This document shows, piece after piece, positions 17,029 through 25,472 of a DNA stretch of 64,000 nucleotides. The stretch is from Candidatus Sysuiplasma jiujiangense. GTDB lineage: Archaea; Thermoplasmatota; Thermoplasmata; Sysuiplasmatales; Sysuiplasmataceae. Under the pieces are notes generated by a model, which saw only the letters and a program-made list of their open reading frames with translations, ran no database searches and was not told where the DNA came from. Position 1 is the stretch's first letter, and each line of letters begins with the position of its first letter. Both the position numbers and the translations under genes were made by a program. The DNA lies in assembly GCA_019721075.1 (NCBI GenBank), contig JAHEAD010000002.1, positions 90,949 through 154,948 on the forward strand. The letters run 5' to 3'.

Positions 17029-17601
17029 TCAGGAAACCTTTGCACCGCAGGATGCGCAGAAAGAGGCACCTTCCACCAGTTTCGAGCCACATCTGGAACA
17101 GTACTGCGACGGGGCTGAGCTGACTGCAGGATTGAGATTGGCATAAGCCCTCTGGTCATGAGGAAGCATCGGCGGAGTGAACGGAGTCCCGGCAGTAGCT
17201 GTGCCCTGGCTCAGCCTGTGAGCATCCGCCCTGAGCCAATCCCAGAATTTCTTTTCAAATTCATGGGCCATGTAATAACTTGCTCCACCCGCGACGGCCC
17301 CGCCGATAACACCGAAGATGATAAAACCCTCCACTGCCGGAACGGCAACATCCCTGCCCCACGCGCCTGTTCTCAGGGTCACATCGCACACAGTACTGTT
17401 TCCCGTGATCATGACGTCCACGTCACGTATTGCTCCTACCGCGACCGAGAGCGTTGAACCCTTGTGAGCCTTAATTTCATAGAAGCCTTCCCTCCCCTCG
17501 TCGAGAAGAATCTTGAGACCCTCGGAGGTAAGATGCTGCTTGACATCCTCATAAAGCTGCTTAGGATCAACGCCGTTAAGTGGCATGCGTTCTTCTTTCA
17601 T
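17029..17601 (-). CDS. Membrane-associated protein with C-terminal zinc ribbon
   Basis: 190 residues, no named family recognised. Residues about 10-85 form a soluble alpha/beta region (LYEDVKQHLTSEGLKILLDE, TLSVAVGAIRDVDVMIT). Then comes a hydrophobic Gly-rich segment, GFIIFGVIGGAVAGGASYY, probably membrane-inserted, a polar Pro/Ala linker and a terminal zinc ribbon CSRCGSKL...FCASCG. Archaea have many such proteins with a zinc-ribbon tail of unknown role. Convergent with the OCD-family gene; alone on its strand. Confidence 0.7.
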   Translation of the reverse strand: MKEERMPLNGVDPKQLYEDVKQHLTSEGLKILLDEGREGFYEIKAHKGSTLSVAVGAIRDVDVMITGNSTVCDVTLRTGAWGRDVAVPAVEGFIIFGVIGGAVAGGASYYMAHEFEKKFWDWLRADAHRLSQGTATAGTPFTPPMLPHDQRAYANLNPAVSSAPSQYCSRCGSKLVEGASFCASCGAKVS

Positions 17602-17776
17602 ATGCAGACCGCCTTTTTTACAACGGAATTGCAGCCATGGTTATAAACATTGAGCAATATGCCTGCCTGGAAATTTCATTGACTCGGCTAAGCGAAGTGC
17701 CAAATCTTTTTTATTGATTGCAGCATAGACGCAATAGACAGGATTCCGGAAAATAAAAAAGAGCGGTACAGGATAA

Positions 17777-20700
17777 ATGAAAAGCATCCACATTCTTGAA
17801 ACTGATCCTGAGAAGTATCTCCTGGCAGATTACAGTGATCGCGGTCTGCAAACCGGAAGGTCCGTCTACGTCTTTCCGGACACCATCGCGATTTCCGAAG
17901 CCAGGGATTTGCTCCTCCGGCATCATGACGCCATAGATTCCTCCCTCTTCATGACGCTGGAGGGACTCGCTTCCCACGTAGTCAGGGAGGTGACCGGTGA
18001 GCAGCCGCTGCTTCTGACCGATGATCTGAAGGCACTGCTCGCAAGGTATGTGTTCAGGGGGATGAAAACAGCCGGAACGAGACTCCCGGAGGAGTACTCG
18101 GATATCCTGGTGAGGGATTACGAAACACTTCGTCCGTTGCAGACCGACAGGAAGGAGTGGATAAGAACACTCCTCGAAGGATCGGAGGCCGAATTTGACA
18201 AAGGAAAATTTGATTTCAGGATTTCTGTTCTTGATGAATTCTCAGCCCTGATTGAAGAAAGACTGAAAGTGCTTGCCGAAAACGGAATATACGATAGAAC
18301 CGGTCTGATAAGGAAGGCCACGGAACTTCTCAAATCGGCAGATTCCTGTCGCATCGGAAAGGTGAATTTTTTCTTTCTGCACTTTGCGGATCCTGCCGTT
18401 CTCTCCTTCATACTCGGCTTCGCAGTGACAGCTGAAGTGAGACTAGTAGCCGGCATGGATCAGGCAGAATCGTCGTCCCCCGCCCTTTCCAGATTCCGTT
18501 CCATTGAAGGTGTGGTAGTCCGTAAAGACGAGGACGGAGAAAATATCAAAGGCTGCCGGCAGCCTCCTGAGATTGAATTCTTCGGCGCACCGGACAGGAG
18601 AAGAGAAATAATTCAGATCGCAAGGACGATAAGGAGGAGGATTTCCGAAGGTGGATGCAGAGAGTCTGATTTCAAGATACTGGCCAGGAACATAGACGAT
18701 TACGACAGCGCGGCCAGGGACATACTGAATGAGTACGGTCTTGCGGTGGAAAGGGGGAGGAGAAGACTGCTGGAGGACGATCCGGTCTTTGCCGGAGTGG
18801 AAAATTTTTTCAGATGCCTGGAGGAGGACGCAACAAAGGAAGATTTTCTCCGCATAATACCAGAGGCCGACTACAGGATACTGCTGTCGGACAGCAGGCT
18901 CTCCAAGTCGCTGGAGAGATTGCCTTCCATGTTAAGATCCTGGCGAAGAGAAACATTCAGACGGAACGGATATGATATTGATGGCTGCTGGTCCCGCACA
19001 TCTGAACTTGCAACAGTACTCTCAGACCTGAAACTGAAGTCGAGCACTCCCCACTCTGTTGGCGAATGGGTTGAAGTAGTGGAAGAGACGGCAAACAGAA
19101 TTACTGCAGCGAATGGTTCAGCGGAGTCCTCCAGGTTTATTCCGGAACTCATGTCCGCTGCAGTTTCCTGGTCTGCAGTCTGCAATTTGACTGGACTGGA
19201 AAAACTCACCCTCGGTGATTTCCTGACGCTTTTCCGCAGCCTGGGGAAGAGTGACACCGGTGAAGGTCGCAGCGAAAGGAGCGGTATTTTACTCACAGAC
19301 GTCGGAATCACATATTTCAGAAGGGCGGCAGGCACCTTCATAGTAGGAGCAAATTTCGAAATATTTCCGAGGGGTGCGGAACAGAATTCATTCCTGCCAG
19401 TGAAAATACTTGATTGTCTCGAACGAAGCGGCATAGAGACAAGAAGATGCACGAGAGTGGTTGATTCTGCAGAGAGATGGTATTACCTGAAGGCAAGGGG
19501 ATTGACCGACAGACTTACGGTTTCATTCATCTCCAACCCGGAGGTTGCTGGTTACGGAATTCCATCGCCGTTCATAATCGAGGAGATCAAAAAGAGGGGG
19601 AACGATGGAGATCCAATTTCTATCGCATATGACAGCAACCTGCCGGCAGGAAAATATATTCAGGATCCCGGCGAGGAAATTCTCGCGCCTGCGGAGATCG
19701 GGCAGATGCTCGCGTACCGGTTTGGCTGCAGCCGTCGGTATGCGGAGGAGGATTTCTTCGCCGAAATGTGGAAACGCGCATGCAAAGTCCCATTCAGTGA
19801 ATTCAGCCGGAGGCTTTCAAGATTCGACTCAAAATATCTCGAATGGAATTTTTCCGCCGCCAGTATAGCACCCCTTACATCAGACAGAATCCTTTCACCG
19901 ACAGATCTGAACCAGTATGCGAAATGCCCTTTCAGATTCGTCCTGACAAGACTTATGAAACTTTCCGCTGCTTACGGCGATTTCGAACAAATCGGAATCG
20001 GGAGAGACGTTCATGCCATACTCAAGACTTTTTTAAAGTTGCCGGACAGGGAGAGCATCGGAGACATGGATGCCCGGATGCTTAAACGCGCGATTGAAGC
20101 GGCAGTTGACGCCTACTATTCACGCCAGTACACGGATGATTATCTCAGTGAGCCAGTGGCCATTACCGGAACTGACAGGGTTAAATCGGCACTCTTCCTG
20201 TTCCTCAGCAGGGAACGGGAGCTGCAGAAGCTGACATGCAGCACAATAGAACTTACGGAACACAGTTTCGGCACACCCGGCGGTATATTCAGGATTGGAG
20301 AATTTGAGTTCAGGGGTATCATCGACAGGGTAGATACCGTACCGCTGGAAGATCACGGTGCAATCCTGCTGGATTATAAATTCACCACGCCCGCGAGGCT
20401 GAAAAGCTATTTCAGAACAGATGCAGACCTGCCGCTTGATTTCGAGATACCCGTCTATTCCATTTACCTCAGGGATGAACTCGGATACAAAATCCGTGCT
20501 GCTTTATATTATTCGATTCTCAAATCGAACGGCCTGCCCGATCGTGCAGGCATAGTGGTTCAGGAGTCGGCCGGAAAAGTATTTCCGGATTTACCACGCA
20601 GAAAAACCGTTCAGCTGCGCGTTATGCCAGAAAGGGAACTTGATGCGGAAATTGAGAAGTTCAGGAGGAATATAATTTCGCTTGCGTCGGAAATCAGGTC

Positions 20701-20797
20701 AAACCGCTTTCCGGTCAGACCTGCAAAGGGGGAATGCGGCAACTGTAGTTTCATGACGATATGCAGAAACTGGAGGGGGCTTACTTCAGATGAATGA
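17777..20797 (+). CDS. AddB/RexB-like PD-(D/E)XK nuclease subunit
   Basis: 1006-residue protein. The N-terminal two thirds resemble the inactive helicase half of AddB and carry no Walker A motif. The C-terminus is a RecB-type nuclease: DLNQYAKCPFRF, GRDVHAILK (His), EFRGIIDRVD (Asp), ILLDYKFTT (Asp-x-Lys) and CGNCSFMTIC. The cysteine in AKCPF plus C-x2-C-x5-C matches the iron-sulfur staple of AddB. Overlaps the next gene by 8 bases (20790-20797). By analogy the pair would unwind and trim broken DNA ends for recombination. This is a bacterial-type system; most archaea use HerA-NurA. Confidence 0.82.
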   Translation: MKSIHILETDPEKYLLADYSDRGLQTGRSVYVFPDTIAISEARDLLLRHHDAIDSSLFMTLEGLASHVVREVTGEQPLLLTDDLKALLARYVFRGMKTAGTRLPEEYSDILVRDYETLRPLQTDRKEWIRTLLEGSEAEFDKGKFDFRISVLDEFSALIEERLKVLAENGIYDRTGLIRKATELLKSADSCRIGKVNFFFLHFADPAVLSFILGFAVTAEVRLVAGMDQAESSSPALSRFRSIEGVVVRKDEDGENIKGCRQPPEIEFFGAPDRRREIIQIARTIRRRISEGGCRESDFKILARNIDDYDSAARDILNEYGLAVERGRRRLLEDDPVFAGVENFFRCLEEDATKEDFLRIIPEADYRILLSDSRLSKSLERLPSMLRSWRRETFRRNGYDIDGCWSRTSELATVLSDLKLKSSTPHSVGEWVEVVEETANRITAANGSAESSRFIPELMSAAVSWSAVCNLTGLEKLTLGDFLTLFRSLGKSDTGEGRSERSGILLTDVGITYFRRAAGTFIVGANFEIFPRGAEQNSFLPVKILDCLERSGIETRRCTRVVDSAERWYYLKARGLTDRLTVSFISNPEVAGYGIPSPFIIEEIKKRGNDGDPISIAYDSNLPAGKYIQDPGEEILAPAEIGQMLAYRFGCSRRYAEEDFFAEMWKRACKVPFSEFSRRLSRFDSKYLEWNFSAASIAPLTSDRILSPTDLNQYAKCPFRFVLTRLMKLSAAYGDFEQIGIGRDVHAILKTFLKLPDRESIGDMDARMLKRAIEAAVDAYYSRQYTDDYLSEPVAITGTDRVKSALFLFLSRERELQKLTCSTIELTEHSFGTPGGIFRIGEFEFRGIIDRVDTVPLEDHGAILLDYKFTTPARLKSYFRTDADLPLDFEIPVYSIYLRDELGYKIRAALYYSILKSNGLPDRAGIVVQESAGKVFPDLPRRKTVQLRVMPERELDAEIEKFRRNIISLASEIRSNRFPVRPAKGECGNCSFMTICRNWRGLTSDE

Positions 20798-23700
20798 AAA
20801 CAGGCTCACCGAACTGCAGAGAAAGGCTGTGCGTGCAATACGCGAAAACAGAAAGGTCGTTGTAAACGCATGTGCCGGAAGCGGCAAGACCACTACACTC
20901 ATCGCAGCCTATATGATGAAACTTGAGGCCATCAGAACAATGCACCCCGATGAAAATCCGTACGGCAGGATGCTGGCGATAACTTTCACGAACGAAGCGG
21001 CAACAAAACTGAGGAAAGAGGTGTTTGAATCCTCCGGCTACGACATCAGGAGCTTAACCACCTCGAATATATCGACCATCCACTCCTTATGCAACTCCAT
21101 CCTCCATGAGAATGCTGCCGAAGCCGGAATGACTTCCGATTATCAGATAGTCGAAGAGAATCATATCAGGAACATGATGGAGCGGGCTCTGAATACTGTA
21201 GTGTTCGGACACATATCCTCAGACACGGAACTGCGGGAATTTTTGACGGCATACGGATTGCGTGACGGAAGCAACAGCGGTGGTTACGGTTTCAGGGAGA
21301 TGGTTTTTGAAGTCTACGGGTGGATGAGGGACCACGGTCTGGAACTGGGAGAGGGGCTTGCAGAGCTGGATAAAGGAAGGGATCTTTTCGAACAGCATCT
21401 CAGGACTAAATTCGGAGACAGCGACGGTCTGCATTCATACATCAGCATGCAGTGGAGGGCACGCGATGTCATCAGCAGATATGTATCCCTTTTCTGGCAT
21501 AAAATCGAGCAGCTGAAGAGGCAGGAAGGGAGCATAGGATACAGCGACATTGTCTATTACACCTACAGACTGCTCAGGGATTCTGACGCGATAAGGGCAG
21601 AATACAGAAAGAGATTTTACTGCGTCCTGGTGGATGAATTTCAGGATACCGACTTCCTTCAGTACAGCATAATCAATATGATTTCTGAAAAGGAAAAACA
21701 GTTTTTTGTCGGTGATCCGCAGCAGTCCATCTATGAATGGCGAAGCGCGGATCCGTCCATACTCACAACGGAGGAGAACACTGCCTATGCCGAAGATCAT
21801 GAGACTGAGATCGTCAGCCTGAATGAAAACTTCAGGAGCGGTACGAACATCATACGCTTTATCAATGCATTCTTTTCGAGTTTCCCTGTTTCAGGCGGCA
21901 GCAGGTACGCCGAAATGATTCCGTCAAGGAAAGACAGCAGGGGGAAAAATTCAGGTGGGGACGGCCTGGTGACCGTTCTTGTCCCGCGTGGAGATGGAAT
22001 GGACAATATCAGAAGGGAAGAGGCGGCAATGATTGCAGAGGAGATTGCGGGACTCGCATCATCCGCCGTCCGCCCATCACTGCCCGGAAATGCGCCGGCC
22101 GACGAAGTGGGAAGGGTGAGTTACTCGGACATATCAATTCTCTTCAGGAGCAGGAAAAGCATGGATCTGTACGAAGAGGCTCTGAGAGAGCGCAACATAC
22201 CGTACATACATTTCCACAGCAGGCAGTTTTTTGAAAAGCCCGAAATCAGGATAATGATGGATCTGGTAAGATTTGTTCAGCGCCCCCGGGATCCGGCGAA
22301 CCTGATAGCTGTCCTGCGCTCCCCTGTTTTCGATGTTGACGACGATGTACTGCTCCGGCTCAGCATGAACGGCTTCGAACCCGGGAGCGTGTTCGGAGAG
22401 GAAGAGCTGCAGAAATCACCGGGGCTGATGTATTTCCGGGAATTTCATGCCATTCTGAACAGCAGGGAAAATGCCGGAATTTCGGAACTGATGCATTTTG
22501 CGGTCGACAATTGCGGATACGGCCTGCTGGTGCTTTCCTCGGCCGGCGGCGTCCAGGCATATGCCAACGTGCTGAAATTCATGGACATGGTCCTGGAAGC
22601 AGAGAGGGAAATTCCCGACAGAAAGGGTGTAATCGACTTTCTCCTCTCGTTGGAGGAGGCAGGCGGCAGCGAAGAAGCACCACTGAACGACGACAGAAGC
22701 GACGCAGTCAGACTGATGACGGTCCATGCGTCCAAAGGGCTGGAATTCCCGGTGGTATTCATAGCGGATTCGATCCGCTCAAACAGCTCGAGATTCGGAG
22801 ACATGCTGATACACAAAATGTACGGCCTGGTATTCAGAGTCCGTGACGACGGTTTCAACCCCCTCCATGAACTGTCCGTAGACATAATGAGCGACGTGAA
22901 TGCGGCGGAGACTGAAAGGGTTGACAGCGAAGAGAGGAGAATACTGTATGTGGCGATGACAAGGGCCAGGGACAGACTCTATATTTCCATTCCGGAGGGC
23001 ACAGCAAGAAACGGAAGCTGGGCCACACTCGTCCTGGGATTCCTGAAGTCGCGGAATTTCACAATTCCCGCTGGTCATGATGCTGAGGTGAGACAGGGAG
23101 ATATCACACTGCGCGTGGTCAGGAGCCCGGAAAGGAGAGAGAGTATCCGGGAAACCAGAGGGTATAATCTCGCCGGCATGCCGATTCTGAATGAAAGTTC
23201 GCTGACGCTGGATATCGAACGCCTCAGGGAACAGGAATGGCTGCGCCTGACGCCGTCCGAAGTTGCAAACTTCCTCACCTGCCCCTACCGCATAGCACTT
23301 TCAGCCGGAAAGTCAGGAGGGAGCAGAGACAGCAAAGACAGTATGAAGGCGAAGGAGAGAGGGAGTATGATACACCTCTTTCTCGAACATTACGACTACA
23401 TTAAAGGTACAATGCCGGAATATCTGAAGAAGGTATCCGGCGATCTTTACGGAGAGGCGCTCAGAGTGTCTATGAAATTCATCGATTCCCGGCTCGGAGC
23501 ACTTGCCGGAAAGGCCGCAGCTGAAGGCAGATTGAGGAGAGAAGTGCAGTTCAGCTCCAGGTACGGCCGTTTCATACTGAACGGAAAGATAGACATGCTG
23601 GCGGAAACGGATGGACGGAGACTGATAATAGACTACAAGAGCGGAAATCTCGAAGGCGGCGAGGCGGAAAACAGATATCAGCTGATGATTTACGCATCCG

Positions 23701-23939
23701 CGGCTGCAAAGATTTACGGTCCCTGCGACATTGAACTGTTCAACTTTTATCTTGACAGGGAGAAGGAGGTTGAAAACTATACCGTTACCGGAGAAGATAT
23801 CAGAACGTTCGACGCATTCCTTGCGGAAGCGCTTAATTCATATGCGTCGCGTAATTTCGTTCCCAGACCGTCCGCTGCAAACTGCCTGCACTGCCGGGTT
23901 GCAGAATCCTGCACCTTCCGTTATGGCAGCACAGCCTGA
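20790..23939 (+). CDS. AddA-like UvrD-family helicase with C-terminal nuclease
   Basis: 1049-residue superfamily 1 helicase-nuclease. Helicase motifs: LTELQRKAV (Q), NACAGSGKTTT (Walker A), AITFTNEAA (Ia), VDEFQDTD (II), VGDPQQSIYEWR (III), LNENFRSG (IV), MTVHASKGLEFPVVF (V) and YVAMTRARDRLY (VI). The nuclease domain has GSMIHLFLEH, GKIDMLAE and LIIDYKSGN. It also has CPYRI near residue 830 and CLHCRVAESC near the end, a C...C-x2-C-x5-C set that could hold an iron-sulfur cluster. Bacillus AddA lacks this; there only AddB has it. Starts inside the end of the AddB-like gene, so production is coupled. Confidence 0.88.
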   Translation: MNENRLTELQRKAVRAIRENRKVVVNACAGSGKTTTLIAAYMMKLEAIRTMHPDENPYGRMLAITFTNEAATKLRKEVFESSGYDIRSLTTSNISTIHSLCNSILHENAAEAGMTSDYQIVEENHIRNMMERALNTVVFGHISSDTELREFLTAYGLRDGSNSGGYGFREMVFEVYGWMRDHGLELGEGLAELDKGRDLFEQHLRTKFGDSDGLHSYISMQWRARDVISRYVSLFWHKIEQLKRQEGSIGYSDIVYYTYRLLRDSDAIRAEYRKRFYCVLVDEFQDTDFLQYSIINMISEKEKQFFVGDPQQSIYEWRSADPSILTTEENTAYAEDHETEIVSLNENFRSGTNIIRFINAFFSSFPVSGGSRYAEMIPSRKDSRGKNSGGDGLVTVLVPRGDGMDNIRREEAAMIAEEIAGLASSAVRPSLPGNAPADEVGRVSYSDISILFRSRKSMDLYEEALRERNIPYIHFHSRQFFEKPEIRIMMDLVRFVQRPRDPANLIAVLRSPVFDVDDDVLLRLSMNGFEPGSVFGEEELQKSPGLMYFREFHAILNSRENAGISELMHFAVDNCGYGLLVLSSAGGVQAYANVLKFMDMVLEAEREIPDRKGVIDFLLSLEEAGGSEEAPLNDDRSDAVRLMTVHASKGLEFPVVFIADSIRSNSSRFGDMLIHKMYGLVFRVRDDGFNPLHELSVDIMSDVNAAETERVDSEERRILYVAMTRARDRLYISIPEGTARNGSWATLVLGFLKSRNFTIPAGHDAEVRQGDITLRVVRSPERRESIRETRGYNLAGMPILNESSLTLDIERLREQEWLRLTPSEVANFLTCPYRIALSAGKSGGSRDSKDSMKAKERGSMIHLFLEHYDYIKGTMPEYLKKVSGDLYGEALRVSMKFIDSRLGALAGKAAAEGRLRREVQFSSRYGRFILNGKIDMLAETDGRRLIIDYKSGNLEGGEAENRYQLMIYASAAAKIYGPCDIELFNFYLDREKEVENYTVTGEDIRTFDAFLAEALNSYASRNFVPRPSAANCLHCRVAESCTFRYGSTA

Positions 23940-23978
23940 CCTGGCAGGTCCCGGGTTCCTGTCTGGTCCAGCCTTGTT

Positions 23979-24044
23979 CTACCTGCTGATTGAAATAATA
24001 TCATCCCATAGCTACCTGCTGATTGAAATAATATCATCCCATAG
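23979..24044. repeat. 33-bp perfect tandem duplication
   Basis: Two identical 33-base units, 23979-24011 and 24012-24044, directly abutting. Each begins CTACCTGCTGATTGAAATAA and ends in CATCCCATAG. They fill the short gap between the addA-like stop and the thiolase-like start (24060). Each copy holds the AT-rich TGAAATAATATC, a possible TATA element, so the duplication may double the promoter or operator. Confidence 0.9.
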
Positions 24045-24059
24045 ACCCGAGGGAATATC

Positions 24060-25190
24060 ATGCCGGCAATAGTTTCAGCGGGTTTTTCCAGATTTGGAAA
24101 GAGGGAAGACAGCATACTGAGCATCATTTCAGAGTCGGCGCTTCCGATTGTGAGGAAATACAGGGATGAGATAGATTTTGTCATATTGTCGAACTCCTAT
24201 TCGGGAGAATTCAACGGCGTGTCGGGGCTTAACAATCTGGCAACAACCTACCTTTCGATTGACGACACGCCATCAATGCGCGTAGACAATACTAGCGGCA
24301 GCGGAGGCGGCGCAATTCTTGCAGCATCATCGCTCATCAAATCGGGTGATGCAAAGAGGATTCTTGTCATCGGTGCGGAAAAGATGTCTGAAAAACCAAC
24401 GAGGGAGGTCACATCGATCATATCGTCACTTCTTGGCGAGAGGGAAAAGTCCTCGGGCATTTCGCTTCCCTCTCTTGCGGGGCTGATGACCAAGAGATAT
24501 ATGGAAAAATACGGTGCGAGCAGGGAATCGGTCGCAAAGGTCGCGGTCAAAAACCATGAAAACGGGGCAAGAAATCCATATGCGCATATACAGAAGAGGG
24601 TGACGCTCGAGGAGGTCCTGTCGTCGAGGACGATTGTGGACCCCCTGAAACTCTATGAAATCAGCCCCATAAGCGACGGTTCGTCCTCGCTGCTCATGGT
24701 GGACGACGCCGAGGCGGACAGCTATACCGACAGGCCGGTGTTCATCAGGGGCATGGGCATCGCCTCCGATTCCTCGTACATAACAGAGAGAGAGGAACTG
24801 ACCGAATTGAAGGCAGTGGAGAGGGCCGGGGAAATTGCGATGAGGGCCGCCGGAACGAGGGAATTCGACTTTGCAGAACTGCACGACATGGCGACAATAC
24901 TGGAGATTGTTCAGTCGGAGGCTCTGGGCTTCTTCGAAAAAGGTAAAGGATGGAAGGCGGTTACCGAAGGATTGACCGGGATTGACGGAGATTTCCCGAT
25001 AAACACAAGCGGCGGCCTCAATGCGAAAGGGCATCCGATAGGCGCGAGCGGCATAGCACAGGTAGGTGAGGCTTTTCTCCAGCTGAGGGGGGAGGCAGGC
25101 AAAAGGCAGGTTGACGGTGCAATGTGCGGCCTTACACTAAGCATGGCGGGCTTCGGCAATTCGGCCACGGTGACGGTTCTGGGGGTGTAG
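24060..25190 (+). CDS. Thiolase-family protein with Ser at the catalytic Cys position
   Basis: 376 residues, close in layout to archaeal acetyl-CoA acetyltransferases and SCP-x thiolases: VSAGFSRFGKRE at the start, ILVIGAEKM, ELHDMATILEI, and NTSGGLNAKGHPIGASG with the catalytic His. In active relatives the nucleophile reads VE(A/S)ACASGG; here the aligned segment is VDNTSGSGGGAI, so Cys is replaced by Ser. The C-terminal HN.GG motif is also altered (CGLTLSMAGFG). Normal Claisen condensation or thiolysis is therefore doubtful. Start ATG 24060 after GAGGG. Followed 2 bases later by a zinc-ribbon/OB-fold gene, the usual partner of archaeal thiolases. Confidence 0.85.
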   Translation: MPAIVSAGFSRFGKREDSILSIISESALPIVRKYRDEIDFVILSNSYSGEFNGVSGLNNLATTYLSIDDTPSMRVDNTSGSGGGAILAASSLIKSGDAKRILVIGAEKMSEKPTREVTSIISSLLGEREKSSGISLPSLAGLMTKRYMEKYGASRESVAKVAVKNHENGARNPYAHIQKRVTLEEVLSSRTIVDPLKLYEISPISDGSSSLLMVDDAEADSYTDRPVFIRGMGIASDSSYITEREELTELKAVERAGEIAMRAAGTREFDFAELHDMATILEIVQSEALGFFEKGKGWKAVTEGLTGIDGDFPINTSGGLNAKGHPIGASGIAQVGEAFLQLRGEAGKRQVDGAMCGLTLSMAGFGNSATVTVLGV

Positions 25191-25192
25191 AC

Positions 25193-25417
25193 ATGAAAGT
25201 AAATGTATGCACAGGATGCGGCTATGAGTCGTTTGAGAAGAGGGCCGTCTGCCCGAAATGCCTTGGCGAAAAATTCGGCGAGCTGAACCGCAGCGACGAG
25301 GACGTTATTCCGCTGGTGGAAGCGGTCCTGTTTGTAACGCCCGCCGGCTTCGAGGAGAGCTATACGATCGAAATAGCAAAGGTCGGCGGCACCTTAGCAT
25401 TGCTCCGGCACGACTAA
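25193..25417 (+). CDS. DUF35-type zinc-ribbon/OB-fold partner, short
   Basis: 74 residues: a rubredoxin-like zinc ribbon (VCTGCGYESF and VCPKCLGEKF) followed by a short strand-rich piece with GFEESYTIEIAKVGG, matching the start of the OB-fold found in DUF35 proteins. These form a channel-bridging subunit with archaeal thiolase and HMG-CoA synthase. At 74 residues it is clearly shorter than the usual 120-140, so the OB fold looks incomplete. The ATG at 25193 begins 2 bases after the thiolase-like stop. Confidence 0.75.
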   Translation: MKVNVCTGCGYESFEKRAVCPKCLGEKFGELNRSDEDVIPLVEAVLFVTPAGFEESYTIEIAKVGGTLALLRHD

Positions 25418-25472
25418 TTCCGATCTTCAGGCTGCTCACGCAGAAGGGGGATGACCATGCATCATGGGCGCA

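Noticed and set aside
23979-24044. CRISPR-like repeat (units contain GATTGAAA)
   Set aside because: The units abut with no spacer and there are only two copies; it is a simple tandem duplication. No cas genes nearby.
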